A stretch of 64,000 bases of DNA from the NCBI GenBank assembly GCA_963995525.1, contig OZ023205.1:61297404-61361403 (forward strand). The letters run 5' to 3'. Shown here piece by piece: positions 1 to 14,843 of the stretch (positions are counted from its first letter, which is position 1; every line of letters starts with the position of its first letter). The notes beneath the pieces were generated by a model. The model was not told the origin of the DNA and did not search any database. It saw only the letters and a program-made list of their open reading frames with translations. This DNA is from Escarpia spicata (lineage: Eukaryota > Annelida > Polychaeta > Sabellida > Siboglinidae). A program made the translations under genes and the position numbers.

Positions 1-228
1 AGTTTATTAACCCACTGCGCACATTGCTTGAACTGTTCACAAATGTGAACATCAGTAAACCTGAACATTAATTAACCAGATTTGCCTAGAGCTAAATAAA
101 TAGGGGGGAATTTGTTTTCAAATAGTTTAATAATAATAATAATGCGGTTTTATTTCAGAAAATCAATGAGTAAATTTATCACCTTTACTCAAGTTTCCAC
201 CAACACTAAAACTACTAACGCCACCTAC

Positions 229-426
229 CTTCCTGAAGAGAATCGTCTTCCACTCACGAATCGAGTGAATCGACACCTCGATGTACTTCCACAGTTCCTG
301 TCGCAGATCCATCTGGGTCATCATGTCCTTGAGGAAGTCAAGGTCGTACGGTTCGCCCGTGATGGCTTCCTTCCACTTGCTCGCTTGTTGCATCTGACTT
401 GTCAATTCACGGAATCGTTCACGTAA
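229..426 (-). CDS. Dynein tail/linker-border exon (last in window)
   Basis: 198 bp, phase 0/0, acceptor CGTTGCAG and donor AAG|GTAGGT. It encodes LRERFRELTSQMQQASKWKE, then LDFLKDMM, RQELWKYIEVSIHSIREWKT and ILFRK. The WKYIE...EWKT..F pattern marks the end of the N-terminal tail before the linker. The gene continues left of the window. Confidence 0.85.
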
Positions 427-3400
427 CTGCAACGGATGTGATCAAACTACTGGCACTGCTGAGTAGTAGAGCAGATAATTTCCTTCATTCATCTAATCGT
501 TTAGACCCTGTGACCTTTTAATGAAATGCACTCCATTTCATCACAGGACTCATACACATTCAGCAAGATATGCTTTTAAACTGCGATAACTCTAAATGTT
601 TCAATACAAAGCTACACACCAGACGTCTATTGTGTAGCAAAATACTAAGCTATTATATGGGTGGATAAGATTGGCTGTGGGTAAGACAGAGGTGAAATGT
701 GAAGGACTATGTGCACTGTAGCAATGTACTCATCAGCTTTAGATGCATTCATACACTCAGGTGAAGGACTATGTGCACTGTAGCAATGCACTCATCAGCT
801 TTAGATGCATCCATACACTCAGGTGAAGGACTATGTGCACTGTAGCAATGTACACATCAGCTTTAGATGCATCCATACACTCAGGTGAAGGACTATGTGC
901 ACTGTACCAATGTACTCATCAGCTTTAGATGCATTCATACACTCAGGTGAAGGACTATGTGCATTGTAGCAATGTACTCATCAGCTTTAGATGCATTCAT
1001 ACACTCAGGTGAAGGACTATGTGCACTGTAGCAATGCACTCATCAGCTTTAGATGCATCCATACACTCAGGTGAAGGACTATGTGCACTGTAGCAATGTA
1101 CACATCAGCTTTAGATGCATCCATACACTCAGGTGAAGGACTATGTGCACTGTAGCAATGTACACATCAGCTTTAGATGCATTCATACACTCAGGTGAAG
1201 GACTATGTGCACTGTAGCAATGTACTCATCAGCTTTAGATGCATTCATACACTCAGGTGAAGGACTATGTGCACTGTAGCAATACACTCATCAGCTTTAG
1301 ATGCATTCATACACTCAGGTGAAGGACTATGTGCACTGTAGCAATGTACTCATCAGCTTTAGATGCATTCATACACTCTGGTGAAGGTCTATGTGCAATG
1401 TAGCAATGTACTCATCAGCTTTAGATGCATTCATACACTCAGGTGAAGGACTATGTGCACTGTAGCAATACACTCATCAGCTTTAGATGCATTCATACAC
1501 TCAGGTGAAGGACTATGTGCACTGTAGCAATGTACTCATCAGCTTTAGATGCATTCATACACTCTGGTGAAGGTCTATGTGCAATGTAGCAATGTACTCA
1601 TCAGCTTTAGATGCATTCATACACTCAGGTGAAGGACTATGTGCACTGTAGCAATGTACTCATCAGCTTTAGATGCATTTATACACTCAGGTGAAGGACT
1701 ATGTGCACTGTAGCAATGCACTCATCAGCTTTAGATGCATTCATACACTCTGGTGAAGGTCTATGTGCAATGTAGCAATGTACTCATCAGCTTTAGATGC
1801 ATTCATACACTCAGGTGAAGGACTATGTGCATTGTAGCAATGTACTTATCAGCATTAGATGCATCCATACACTCAGGTGTAGGACTATGTGCACTGTAGC
1901 AATGTACTCATCAACTTTAGATACATTCATACACTCTGGTGAAGATCTATGTGCAATGTAGCAATGTACTCATCAGCTTTAGATGCATCCATACACTCAG
2001 GTGTAGGACTATGTGCACTGTAGCAATGTACTCATCAGCTTTAGATGCATTCATACACTCTGGTGAAGGTCTATGTGCAATGTAGCAATGTACTCATCAG
2101 CTTTAGATGCATTCATACACTCAGGTGAAGGACTATGTGCACTGTAGCAATGTACTCATCAGCTTTAGATGCATTTATACACTCAGGTGAAGGACTATGT
2201 GCACTGTAGCAATGCACTCATCAGCTTTAGATGCATTCATACACTCAGGTGAAGGACTATGTGCACTGTAGCAATGTACTCATCAGCTTTAGATGCATTC
2301 ATACACTCAGGTGAAGGATTATGTGTACTGTAGCAATGTACTCATCAGCTTTAGATGCATTCATACACTCTGGTGAAGGACTATGTGCACTGTAGCAATG
2401 TACTCGTCAGCTTTAGATGCATTCATACACTCAGATGAAGGACTATGTGCACTGTAGCAATGTATTCGTCAGCTTTAGATGCATCCATACACTCAGGTGA
2501 AAGACTATGTGCACTGTAATAATGTACTCGTCAGCTTTAGATGCATTCATACACTCAGCCGCAGGTCTTCAAGCCGCGCACTTCTGTGTCGGCCTCGCAA
2601 GTGAGAATGAACGGAGACCACATGGCTCGAGGTTGTTGTTATGCGGAGCATACCTCCTTGAGTTCGGTGAGAATCTCAGTCGCGTCCTGGGTCGGGTCGA
2701 GGAATTTCCCTGATGTCGCCATGGTGTGGATGTCCCGGGCTTCCTCCTCCAGCTCCTACAGGGAGCACAGGGAAACAAGGCTGGAGACTGACCCCATTGT
2801 ACAGGGAGCACAGGGAAACAAGGCTGGAGACTGACCCCATTGTACAGGGAGCACAGGGTAACAAGGCTGGAGACTGACCCCATTGTACAGGGAGCACAGG
2901 GTAACAAGGCTGGAGACTGACCACATTGTACAGGGAGCACTGGGTCACAAGGTTGGAGACTGACCACATTGTACAGAGAGCACAGGGAAACAAGACAAGA
3001 GGGTGAGTTTATTGTATATGAACCTGTATACACATAGGTGTTAATGATAATGACTAGGTATTTGAACATGTAAACTTAATTAAATTTTCAGCTGTCCAAA
3101 AACACAATCTAAAAATGTATTGTTGTTGTCCGAAAACATAGTTATTATGCACTGTAGATATTTGTACACGTAACAATTGTAGGTGTCCAAAAACATACAG
3201 TACTGAAAATAATCAATAAAATAATACATTTTCAGGGTGTTCAAAATGTAGTGTCCTAATACAGACAGTCTTCATGGCTGTTGCCAAACAAAATCTTCGC
3301 TCCTATTCATAATTTTGTTCAGGTTCCAATTAACATGTCTATTCTGGGCGTAATTTGTACTTAGATCTGGAATTTCATTCAGGGATCTATTCAGGGATCT

Positions 3401-6400
3401 ATTTGTAAGTTTCCCACATCTATGCAGGATCACATTCAGGTTTTTTTCCAGACATAATTCAAAATCTCATTCCATTGAAGGTTCTATTCAGGGTTCCTAT
3501 AAGAGGGTCTATCCTGGATCACATTAGAGGGTCTATTCTGGGTCCAATATAGAGTTCTACCCAGTGTCATTATGAACTTTATTCTCACTGCCATTCATGG
3601 GTATACTCAGGGGATTTACTCAGGGTCTCATTCAATGGTCTACTCAGGGTCTCATTCAAGGGTCTACTTAGGGTATCATTCATGGGTCTACTCAGGGTCT
3701 CATTCAATGGTCTACTCAGGGTCTCATTCAAGGGTCTACTTAGGGTCTCATTCATGGGTCTACTCAGGGTCTCATTCAAGGGTCTACTCAGTGTCTCATT
3801 CGTGAGTCTATTCAGGATCTCATTCAAGGAGCTACTTAGGGTCTCATTCATTGGTCTACGCAGTGTCTCATTCATGGGTCTACTCAGGGTCTCATTCATG
3901 AGTCTACTCAGGATCTCATCAAAGGGTCTAATTCATGGGTTTACTCAGGGTCTCATACGAAGATCTACTCAGCATCTTATTCATGAGTTTACTCAGGATC
4001 TCATTCAAGGGTCTACTCAGGGTCTCATGCAAGGCTCTACTTAAGGTATCATTCAAGGGTCTACTTGGGATCTCATTCATAGGTCTAATCAGGGTCTCAT
4101 CCATGGGTCTACTCAGCATCTCATTCAAGGGTCTATTCAAGGTCTCATTCATGGGTCTAATAATAATTTTATTTATAAACCTCCTGCATATCCGGAATGT
4201 AATTCTGCTCAGAGGCAAATAAAAATATAACATTGCTAAAATATAAATATACAATTGTTCGAGTTACATGGTAAACATATTATATAAGATACGTAAAATA
4301 TTATGTAAAAATGTAAGGCTTCTAAAATTTGTAATGTATAAGCCTAACTTACATTACAGTCTACTCAGGGTCTCAATCATGGGTCTACTCAGGGTCTAAT
4401 TCATGGGTCTACTCAGGGTCTCATTCATGGGTTTACTCAGGGTCTCATTTATGGGTCTACACAGGGTCTCATTCATGGATCTAATCAAGGTCTCATTCAA
4501 AGGTCTACTTAGGGTATCATTCATGAGTCTACTCAGGGTCTCATTCAAGGGTCTACTTAGGGTTTCATTCATGGGTTTACTCAGGGTCTCATTCAATGGT
4601 CTACTCAGTGTCTCATTCGTGAGTCTATTCAGGATCTCATTCAAGGGGCTACTTAGGGTCTCATTCATGGGTCTACGCAGTGTCTCATTCATGGGTCTAC
4701 TCAGGGTCTCATTCATGAGTCTACTCAGGATCTCATCAAAGGGTCTAATTCATGGGTTTACTCAGGGTCTCATACGAAGATCTACTCAGCATCTTATTCA
4801 TGAGTTTACTCAGGATCTCATTCAAGGGTCTACTCAGGGTCTCATGCAAGGCTCTACTTAAGGTATCATTCAAGGGTCTACTTGGGATCTCATTCATAGG
4901 TCTAATCAGGGTCTCATCCATGGGTCTACTCAGCATCTCATTCAAGGGTCTATTCAAGGTCTCATTCATGGGTCTAATAATAATTTTATTTATAAACCTC
5001 CTGCATATCCGGAATGTAATTCTGCTCAGAGGCAAATAAAAATATAACATTGCTAAAATATAAATATACAATTGTTCGAGTTACATGGTAAACATATTAT
5101 ATAAGATACGTAAAATATTATGTAAAAATGTAAGGCTTCTAAAATTTGTAATGTATAAGCCTAACTTACATTACAGTCTACTCAGGGTCTCAATCATGGG
5201 TCTACTCAGGGTCTAATTCATGGGTCTACTCAGGGTCTCATTCATGGGTTTACTCAGGGTCTCATTTATGGGTCTACACAGGGTCTCATTCATGGATCTA
5301 ATCAAGGTCTCATTCAAAGGTCTACTTAGGGTATCATTCATGAGTCTACTCAGGGTCTCATTCAAGGGTCTACTTAGGGTTTCATTCATGGGTTTACTCA
5401 GGGTCTCATTCAATGGTCTACTCAGTGTCTCATTCGTGAGTCTATTCAGGATCTCATTCAAGGGGCTACTTAGGGTCTCATTCATGGGTCTACGCAGTGT
5501 CTCATTCATGGGTCTACTCAGGGTCTCATTCATGAGTCTACTCAGGATCTCATTCAAGGGTCTAATTCATGGGTTTACTCAGGGTCTCATACGAAGATCT
5601 ACTCAGCATCTTATTCATGAGTTTACTCAGGATCTCATTCAAGGGTCTACTCAGGGTCTCATGCAAGGCTCTACTTAACGTCTCATTCAAGGGTCTACCT
5701 GGGGTCTCATTCATAGGTCTAATCAGGGTCTCATCCATGGGTCTACTCAGCGTCTCATTCAAGGTTTATTCAAGGTCTCATTCATGGGTCTAATAATAAT
5801 TTTATTTATAAACCTCCTGTATATCCGGAATGTAATTCTGCTCAGAGACAAATAAAAATACAACATTGCTAAAATATAAATTTACAATTGTTCGAGTTAC
5901 ATGGTAAACATATTATATAAGATACGTAAAATATTATGTAAAAATGTAAGGCTTCTAAAATTCGTAATGTATAAGCCTAACTTACATTAGTCTACTCAGG
6001 GTCTCATTCATGGGTCTACTTGGGGTCTAATTCATGGGTCTACTCAGGGTCTCATTCATGAGTTTACTCAGGATCTCATTTATGGGTCTACCTAGGGTCT
6101 CATTTATGGATCTACTCAAGGTCTCATTCAAAGGTCTACTTAGGGTATCATTCATGGGTCTACTCAGGGTCTCATTCATGAGTTTACTCAGGATCTCATT
6201 TATGGGTCTACCCAGGGTCTCATTTATGGATCTACTCAAGGTCTCATTCAAAGGTCTACTTAGGGTATCATTCATGGGTCTATTCAGCGTCTCATTCAAA
6301 GGTCTTTTTGGATCACAATTACAGGTTTATTGATGGTCCTATTAAAGGTCTAATGGTGGTCTCATTTTATGGGTCTATTCAAAGTCTCAATCAAGGGTCT

Positions 6401-9400
6401 CTCATTCAGTGGTCTTTTTTCAGGATCTCATTCAATGGTCTAGAATCTCATTTAAGAGTCTACTAATGGTGATTCGATGGTATATTCAATGACTCATTCA
6501 TGAGCCGAGTCAAGGTTGCATCCAATGGTCTCTATCAGTGTGTGCAAACAGATGTGCAATATTTTTTTATGTATTTAAAATTGTCATTAAAAAAATACAT
6601 ATGCCAAGTCTGCATCTACAGAGGCTGTATATATATATACAAATTACTGCACGACATACGTGCACACACAAGCGTGCACGTGCATTTGCACACACAGCAC
6701 GCAAAACACAAACAATCATCACAGCACAAAACACAACTACAGCAGTGCACTAAACTACCACTAGGAGGCAGCAGTGGATGGAGAGCGAAGATTGTTACCA
6801 GGTACTTGTTGACGTCCTGAGAGGCATCCATTACCGAGACAGATGCCTCGGGAAGCACGCTCAATGGTGGCGCCACCTGGTTGGAAGAGACTGCCGTTTT
6901 CGGCATTTCGCCCTGGTAACGGAAATATTAACAATAGACGATCTACGAAGCGGCACACGGAAAGCAGCAGAAAAGTCTTGACTAGGAAATAGACTCGCAA
7001 TATGAGTGATGTGAGAAATGCTTCTTGCTTACTAGATCTGGATTAAAAGATGATCTGAATTGAAATAGGTACAGCTACAGAAATCTGGTAACATTGCAGA
7101 AAATGTAACTAATAGATTAATAGAAAATAAACAACTTACAGTACACATAAAGAAGTATTATTTTTCTATGCTAGAAAGCAATGCAGCTACTTCTGTTATT
7201 AAGGCTTGCAGATTTTATATATCATTGGAAAAGTGTTATCATGGAATGAACACAAAGAGGATATTACATAAAAAGGAAAAAGTGACACATTAAGTGGTGG
7301 CATATATTAAACAGAATCAACTGTCATTTGGTGGACGTGACATAAAAGACATGTCAACATGACGCGTCAATGTCAGTTACGGTAGGGCTGTGATGTGGTT
7401 GAGTGGATTCCCACAAGAGGGCAGCATTGATGAATTAACTGACGAATTCCCAAAAGAGGGCGTGGCAGGGAATTCAAATGAGTCATGTGATGAAGGTTTC
7501 CCACCCAAGTGGAAAAGGGATAAATAGGGGAGGACGGGACTCGTGGCTTTTGGCCTTAAATGTACCAGGATAACACACCCTTGGTTCGGGTTGTGCATAA
7601 TGGTGCCACATGTAACAAGCTCATGTACTGGATTGCAAATTTACATGTTTCTATAAGTGGGATCCTTTTTGGTTATGTCTGTTATAAGTTGAATTCTTTC
7701 AATAAAAATTAGTGTTCGAAAATGGTCTGGATGTTTGACTTACATTTGCACGAGATATTACGATCTGAGCACAAATTGAGAAAGCATTAAATCGAGCTAA
7801 TCCCCTAAAACTAAGTCGGCCATTTAAATATTACAATGCTGTAGACACCAGTACGACACAAGTATAAAAAGTGACACCATAGTGACACTAGTATGTCAGA
7901 AACTAACATGCTCATGATGTCACTAACTGATGTTCCAATGATGTCATCAAATGATGTACATGTATTGACAATACCTGTGGCAGTGACACATCATTTACTC
8001 ATTGTACAAAAATAACACACAAGACACTATTAAAGTTGCTTCCTCAACTCGATTAACCTATCACTAATCCAGTTCTTTGATGTCCAAATATGTAACGTAT
8101 GAATTGTTGAAATCACATCTGCAGTTGGTTGAATAAAAATTGTGATAGTGGTTTTTATTTTGGTCGTTACAACATTGTAACTTACCAGAAAAATTTGCTG
8201 GGCTGACCTTAAACCTTCAACTCAGTGAATTTTTGGCGATATGGTTTTTGAGAGCAGGAAAAGTTAACAACTCCAAAACAGAAATACAGGCATAAACATA
8301 CTGTGCAGTCATTCAAAAATTCCAGATTTGAAAATCACTTGAATTATTTCTTGGGCAAGAATTAAATAAGATAACAGTTTGTTTGATGATTTCAACTCAA
8401 CTATACGTGAAGTAATGTGAAAAACACACGTTTTGTACACATGAATGAATAAAACCGACATCTGAAGTAAACTGAACAACATATGCACTGCACAATTTAA
8501 ATAAGAAAAGTAACACGTACATGTGGAGAAACGGGCTGCACTGTACAAGAACACCTCACGAACTCATCACAGAGCACATGAACTCATCACAGAGCACATA
8601 AACACATCACAAAACACAACAAACACATCACAGAGCACATAAACACATCACAGAACACAAGCAATACCCCACAAATACACGACAGAACATATCAGAGAAC
8701 ACCCACAGAATACCTACAAAACACAACACATAACACCTGCAAAACACATCAAACATGGTGAAAAAACCAACAAACACATAACAAAACACCCCACAAGACA
8801 CATCATAGAAATCACAGAACACATCACAGAACACTCCACAGAACACATCCCACCAACATCCAACAGACCACCCACAGATCATCCGACAGAATACATCACA
8901 TCACAGCCCACCAACTTCCGACAGACCTGTTGTTTGTTGTCGAGGTTGCGAGTGATGAGAGGTTTCTGCGTGTTCACAAACTCCATGGCGTCCTGAAGCT
9001 GGAAGAGGAACATGTCCCAGCTGCTGAGGACAGATGCCTCCAGAGCCTCCTCTTCAGGGGTCAGCTGACGGTAGCTCATACGCACCACCTGGGGGCAGCA
9101 CAGGTGCATGGTCATGGCTAACTCACTGTTATCTTTACTAGCACCCACACTGTCACGGCTAACTCACTGTTATCTTTACTAGCACACACACGGTCACGGC
9201 TAACTCACTGTTATCTTTACTAGCACACACACGGTCACGGCCAACTCACTGTTATCTTTACTAGCACACACACGGTCACGGCTAACTCACTGCTATCTTT
9301 ACTAGCACACACACGGTCACGGCCAACTCACCGTTATCTTTACTAGCACACACACGGTCACGGCTAACTCACCGTTATCTTTACTAGCACACACACGGTC

Positions 9401-12400
9401 ATGGCTAACTCACTGTTATCTTTACTAGCACACACACGGTCACGGCTAACTCACTGTTATCTTTACTAGCACACACACGGTCACGGCTAACTCACCGTTA
9501 TCTTTACTAGCACACACACGGTCATGGCTAACTCACTGTTATCTTTACTAGCACACACACGGTCACGGCTAACTCGCTGTTATCTTTACTAGCACACACA
9601 CGGTCACGGCTAACTCGCTGTCATCTTTACTAGCACACACACGGTCACGGCTAACTCACCGTTATCTTTACTAGCACACACACGGTCACGGCTAACTCAC
9701 TGTTATCTTTACTAGCACACACACGGTCACGGCTAACTCACCGTTATCTTTACTAGCACACACACGGTCATGGCTAACTCACTGTTATCTTTACTAGCAC
9801 ACACACGGTCATGGCTAACTCACCGTTATCTTTACTAGCACACACACGGTCATGGCTAACTCACCGTTATCTTTACTAGCACACACACGGTCACGGCTAA
9901 CTCACTGTTATCTTTACTAGCACACACACGGTCACGGCTAACTCACCGTTATCTTTACTAGCACACACACGGTCATGGCTAACTCACTGTTATCTTTACT
10001 AGCACACACACGGATTCAGTGAACTTCCTACTAATGATTATTTAGTGAGTTCAGTCTTAATCCAGTATTATCTTTAACATCCTACAGATGGCACCAATAC
10101 ATACACATACACACAAAGATGGCCTTTGTAAATTGGACTCGGTGAACTTCCTGCTAATAATGATGCAATGGAACAGATGCCATCCTTCTAATGCCAGTAG
10201 ACAACATTCATATGTGCAGTGTCTGGTGACTAATAATATAGTTGAACTATGGTTGTAGGTCAGTTTTCTCATGCACATGCATCGCGAATATTGTGTATTT
10301 GGCAGTGTGGAATGTTGTGTATTTACCAGTGTAGAATAGTGTGCAATCAGCAATGTGCAGTGCTGTGTATTCAGAAGTGTTGAATGTTGTGTATTTAGCA
10401 TTATGGAATATTGTGTATTTGAAGGTGTGGAATACTTGATATTTCAGTAGCATGGAATGTTGTGTATTCAGCAGTGTGGACTACTGTATATTCAGCAATG
10501 TGCAATGATGCGTAGTCAGAAGTGCTGAATGTTGTGTATTCAGCAGACTGGAATATTGTTTATTTTGTGTGGAGTATTGTATTAAACAATGTGTATTCAG
10601 CAGACTGGAATAGTGTGTATTTAGCATTGGAATATTGTGTATTTACTGTGGAATACTGTGTATTCAGCAGTGTGGAATGTTGTGTATTTAATGTGGAATG
10701 TTGTATTTGGTGGTGTACTCAGCCATGTGCAGTGAGACAGACCTCAAAGAGGGACTTGATGTAGTCTACAGTGCGGTGATAGTTGTGGATGTTGGACTTG
10801 TAGCTGTTCATGTTGCGTGCGTACGCAGCAAACCCTCCCATGCTGGTCTGCTTGTCCTTCATGTTCTGAAAGCAACAATAATAATAATACGTAGCTCTTA
10901 TATAGCGGGTTATTCACTAATAATGGCATAAATTAGAAAAATGTAAGTACTTGTTAAAATAATGAAATATTAGGCATTTGCCAGTTCCAAGTTCTTTATT
11001 AAACTGAATTAATAATACTGTAATGCTCCAATTAGTTGATCAGTTTTTCTCTTATAGCTTGATGTCCAGAACGCTTTACACTTCACTCCCTGGCAGACTT
11101 GTTCAATCGAACACCATCTCAACTTCTCTGGGAAGCATTCAACCACATTCCAATCGATCCACAAAGATTATTCGTAAACAAATGTCTACCACTGCCTACA
11201 GCCGAAATTTCTCAACCAAAAGCACGATTCCCTAACCACTGTGCTGCTGTGTGCCAGAACATTAGTGACTTACTTCAAGGATGACTTTCATTTCACGCTG
11301 GAAACGGATGCTTCGGTCGCCTGCATCGACAGCGACGTATCTACAGATCTGCTGACAGATGTCGTCAAGTGTGGGAATGAGGCTGTCATGGATGCCGGAG
11401 CAGTCGACGTAGAAGATGCAGTTCTCGGTGGTGTAGGAGTGGTCAAATAGTCGCACCCGCTCCGCCCACTGACGCAACTCATTCAACTTTTGCTGCAAAC
11501 ACAAACGATCGTTGGATGACGTTACTTTCGATATGAACAAAAGGAATGTCACATATGCCAGTAACTATGCCACATTAAAACGTCTACAAGAATAAGAGAA
11601 ATGTCACTTTATGTTATATAAATAAATATTGGATCATTTCTTATTGATGCCTAATTCAAGTTATTACTTAGCTAAAAACCAAGTCTTTTCTCATACTAAA
11701 AAGGTAAGTTCTTATATAACGCAGTATCCAGTCCACGAGACTGCTCAAAGCAGTTTACACTTTACTCCCTGACAGACATGTTTAATCGAGCACCATCTCG
11801 ATTTCTCTGGGAAGTATTCAGCCATGCTGCAATTAATGCACGAAGACTATTTGTATACAAATATCCACCACTGTCTATAACCATGTATTCCTTTGTACAG
11901 CTGAGTAAACTGGAGCAACGTAGAGTGAACGAACTTGCCAAAAGTTTAACATGGCAGCAGGATTCGAACGTTGGTTCTCTCGACTGAGGGCAGTAGAGTG
12001 TGGCTTGAATTTAAAAATATTTTATTCACATCATTGCTGGGTTATTTTTAATGTTTTCATTTAAATAAGATGATTCCTTAGCGAACCTCAATTGTGAATG
12101 CAGCGGCGCCCTCTAGCTGTGTGACTGACTCCTCTGTCCAGTTGTTGCAGTATTCGTTGATCTCATTTAACCACAAATTATTCTCGCAGTAATCCTCCAC
12201 CTCTTCTATTGCGGCCTCCATGAGTTCATGATGAACCATGATTGCTTCCTGGTACTCTTCACTGCAACAAACAGTTTCATTGGTTAAACTAACATGCCAT
12301 TTGATTAGCTGGACATCTCCTAGGTTTTTACATGCATATTACTTGATATTACGTAAATTAAATTGCAACAAATTTCACCCCGAATTTGCACGAATATATT

Positions 12401-14786
12401 AGGTATATTATTCAAGATAAAGCCATTATTAAATGTTAGTTAACCAATTTTGCAATGATAAACAATAGCAATGATAGTCGCATTCTAAAAATATATGATT
12501 AAGATATCTAAAACACATTTTAACCATTATGTTACCGGGGGTTGATAAGTATTGGCAGAAAGTGGGATGAATCAGTTGTACTTAGTCCCAATTTCGTCAG
12601 AAGCGTGCAAGGGAACAAGTCAATTTCTAAGTACAGTCGCGCCTCATTATAATGCGGTAGTCAGGGTCCACAAAATGAATCCGCGGTATAAGCGGGGCGT
12701 GATAATGGGTTCCCATATCTGCCACCAGGGGTACTACGATGATGACCATCATGGCCGCTGCACCAGGAATGGCATTGAAGCCACAGGCACAATCTGTGTG
12801 TTGGCCTATAAGCGGTTTATGAAGCTTATTAAAATGTCAGCCAACGTCAATGTTGTATTATGTTTAAATGTCATACACTTTTAATGTTGAACTGAATAAA
12901 ATTCACAAATGGTAAACAGTTTTAAAATAGACTACGGACCAACAGGCCATGGTCAACTGAACGATAATATGGTACCAGTGACGTAAGATCAAAAATAATA
13001 ACCTGGCACTCAGCAGCTGAATATGCAAACGAGTTGACAAACGCTGTGCTAGAGTTGACTAAAGATATAAAACTATAATAAATACGTTCTCGAATTGGCT
13101 TAACTTCATCTTTAAAGCAATATTAAAATATCAATTTAGCACGCACATTTACCGCGCCTAACAATATTGCAATTTACCATTTTAAATGTGGTTGATGAAT
13201 TTGTATTTTAGCACACCAGTAGCTTTGCGTTCAACTGTTTTAAAAGGCTAATATTTGTGACGCAATGTTAGCATACTGATCTTTCCTACTAAGCTGCACT
13301 AAAACGTTGTTATCTCATTCTTGACCCATTCTTAAGCAAGCCGTATTTGTGAATTTCAATTGCACTTTACAAGCCGCCCGGCACTGAAGCCAGGGGAACC
13401 GGCGGAAGGCGAAGATCCGCGGAAACCATGACTCGCAGAAGGGAAACGATTAACTTGATGTCAATGCAAAACAAACAATGCCTCGCTCCACATTTACTGT
13501 GCCTAAAATTAATTGACTATAGTCAAAGAAATTGATGCCTTTGGTAGCACTGGGAGTGCAGAACTAACAACAGCAAGCAAATGTAGCAACACGCCTCACA
13601 CCAGGATTCATTGCACAGCTGTAGGCTCTACGACTACGACCTATGCCAGGCGCAACGTTAAAATTATTGTCCACCAACTAGTCTTTCAAAATACACACTT
13701 AACAGACAAAGACGAGGATAACTTCATACAAGACAAGTGACAGTTATTACCACGTTAATAAAGTTTGTCATAGCGCTCATTTCCTCCCATGGCAACAGAA
13801 ATTCGGGGTCCAAGACCGACCGCATTATAACCGGATCCGCGTTATAACGGGGCGCGTTATAATGAGGGGCGACTGTACTAAGTGCCAATAAGCAATAACT
13901 GTCAACAGCAGCTGTTTACAAATTGAATGTTTTGTTTATAATTTTTTTATTTTGCGGGTGTAATTTTTCAAATTGTGAACCAACCAATCTACTTGGAAAA
14001 AACCAGAAACATTCCCAATATTCTCCACCCCCTCCCGAGTGTGTTGTTGCACTTACTCCATGTCGAGTTTCTCACGCAGGTTGGTGCTGTTGATGGGGTT
14101 GTACTGACCCATGAACCCCACTCCGAGCACCTCAAGGTCATGGGCACCCCTTCTCTCCTGTACCATGTCAGGGGTAGCAGAGGCCAGGGGCTCTGGAACA
14201 TACAATTAATATTGACGAGGGCAATAATGATATTTATTTTACAAAGCACAATTTCCAACAACGTTTTCCAAATTTAATTATATATAAAAAATTTAACTTA
14301 TAGAATAAATAGTTATTTAGAGTCATTTATATATTATTACATATTATTCTGTTTGCGATGTGCTTTTTAGATGGCCTTTCTTACCTGAGAGCTCTTGTGG
14401 TAAGCCACTCTCCTCCAACATTTCAATCTTTATAAAAGTTTGTTTGAGGGGTGCCAAGGCCAGAATAAAAGTAATTTCGTCTGAAATCGGACATCAACGT
14501 TCTGAGATGAGATAGCATATAAATATAGAGATTTTACAGCTGTACCTGTGGAGTATGGCTTGGGCGTGTGTATGTACCCCAGTCGGGAGGTTGTAGGGGG
14601 GGTGTCCTTCATCTTTCCCTCCTCCCGTTCCTCCGGCACTGTGTCCGCCAGCCTCTTAGTCCTCCTGCTAGGGGGCGATGCTGAGGATGGACTTTGGTGT
14701 GACGCGTGCTGGCGGGACCTCGTGCTAAAGTTACTCGCTCTGAAACATGGCCACCGGGGGTGCATAAGTTAGCCCTCTAGATGATA

Positions 14787-14843
<57 letters not shown>

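Noticed and set aside
692..2556. CRISPR-like array
   Set aside because: Units are contiguous 62-bp tandem copies without unique spacers, in an animal intron.
3572..6333. Open frames on both strands with MNETLSRP or GLLRVSF repeats
   Set aside because: The 24-bp unit is eight codons and stop-free in two frames on opposite strands; it is a repeat artefact.
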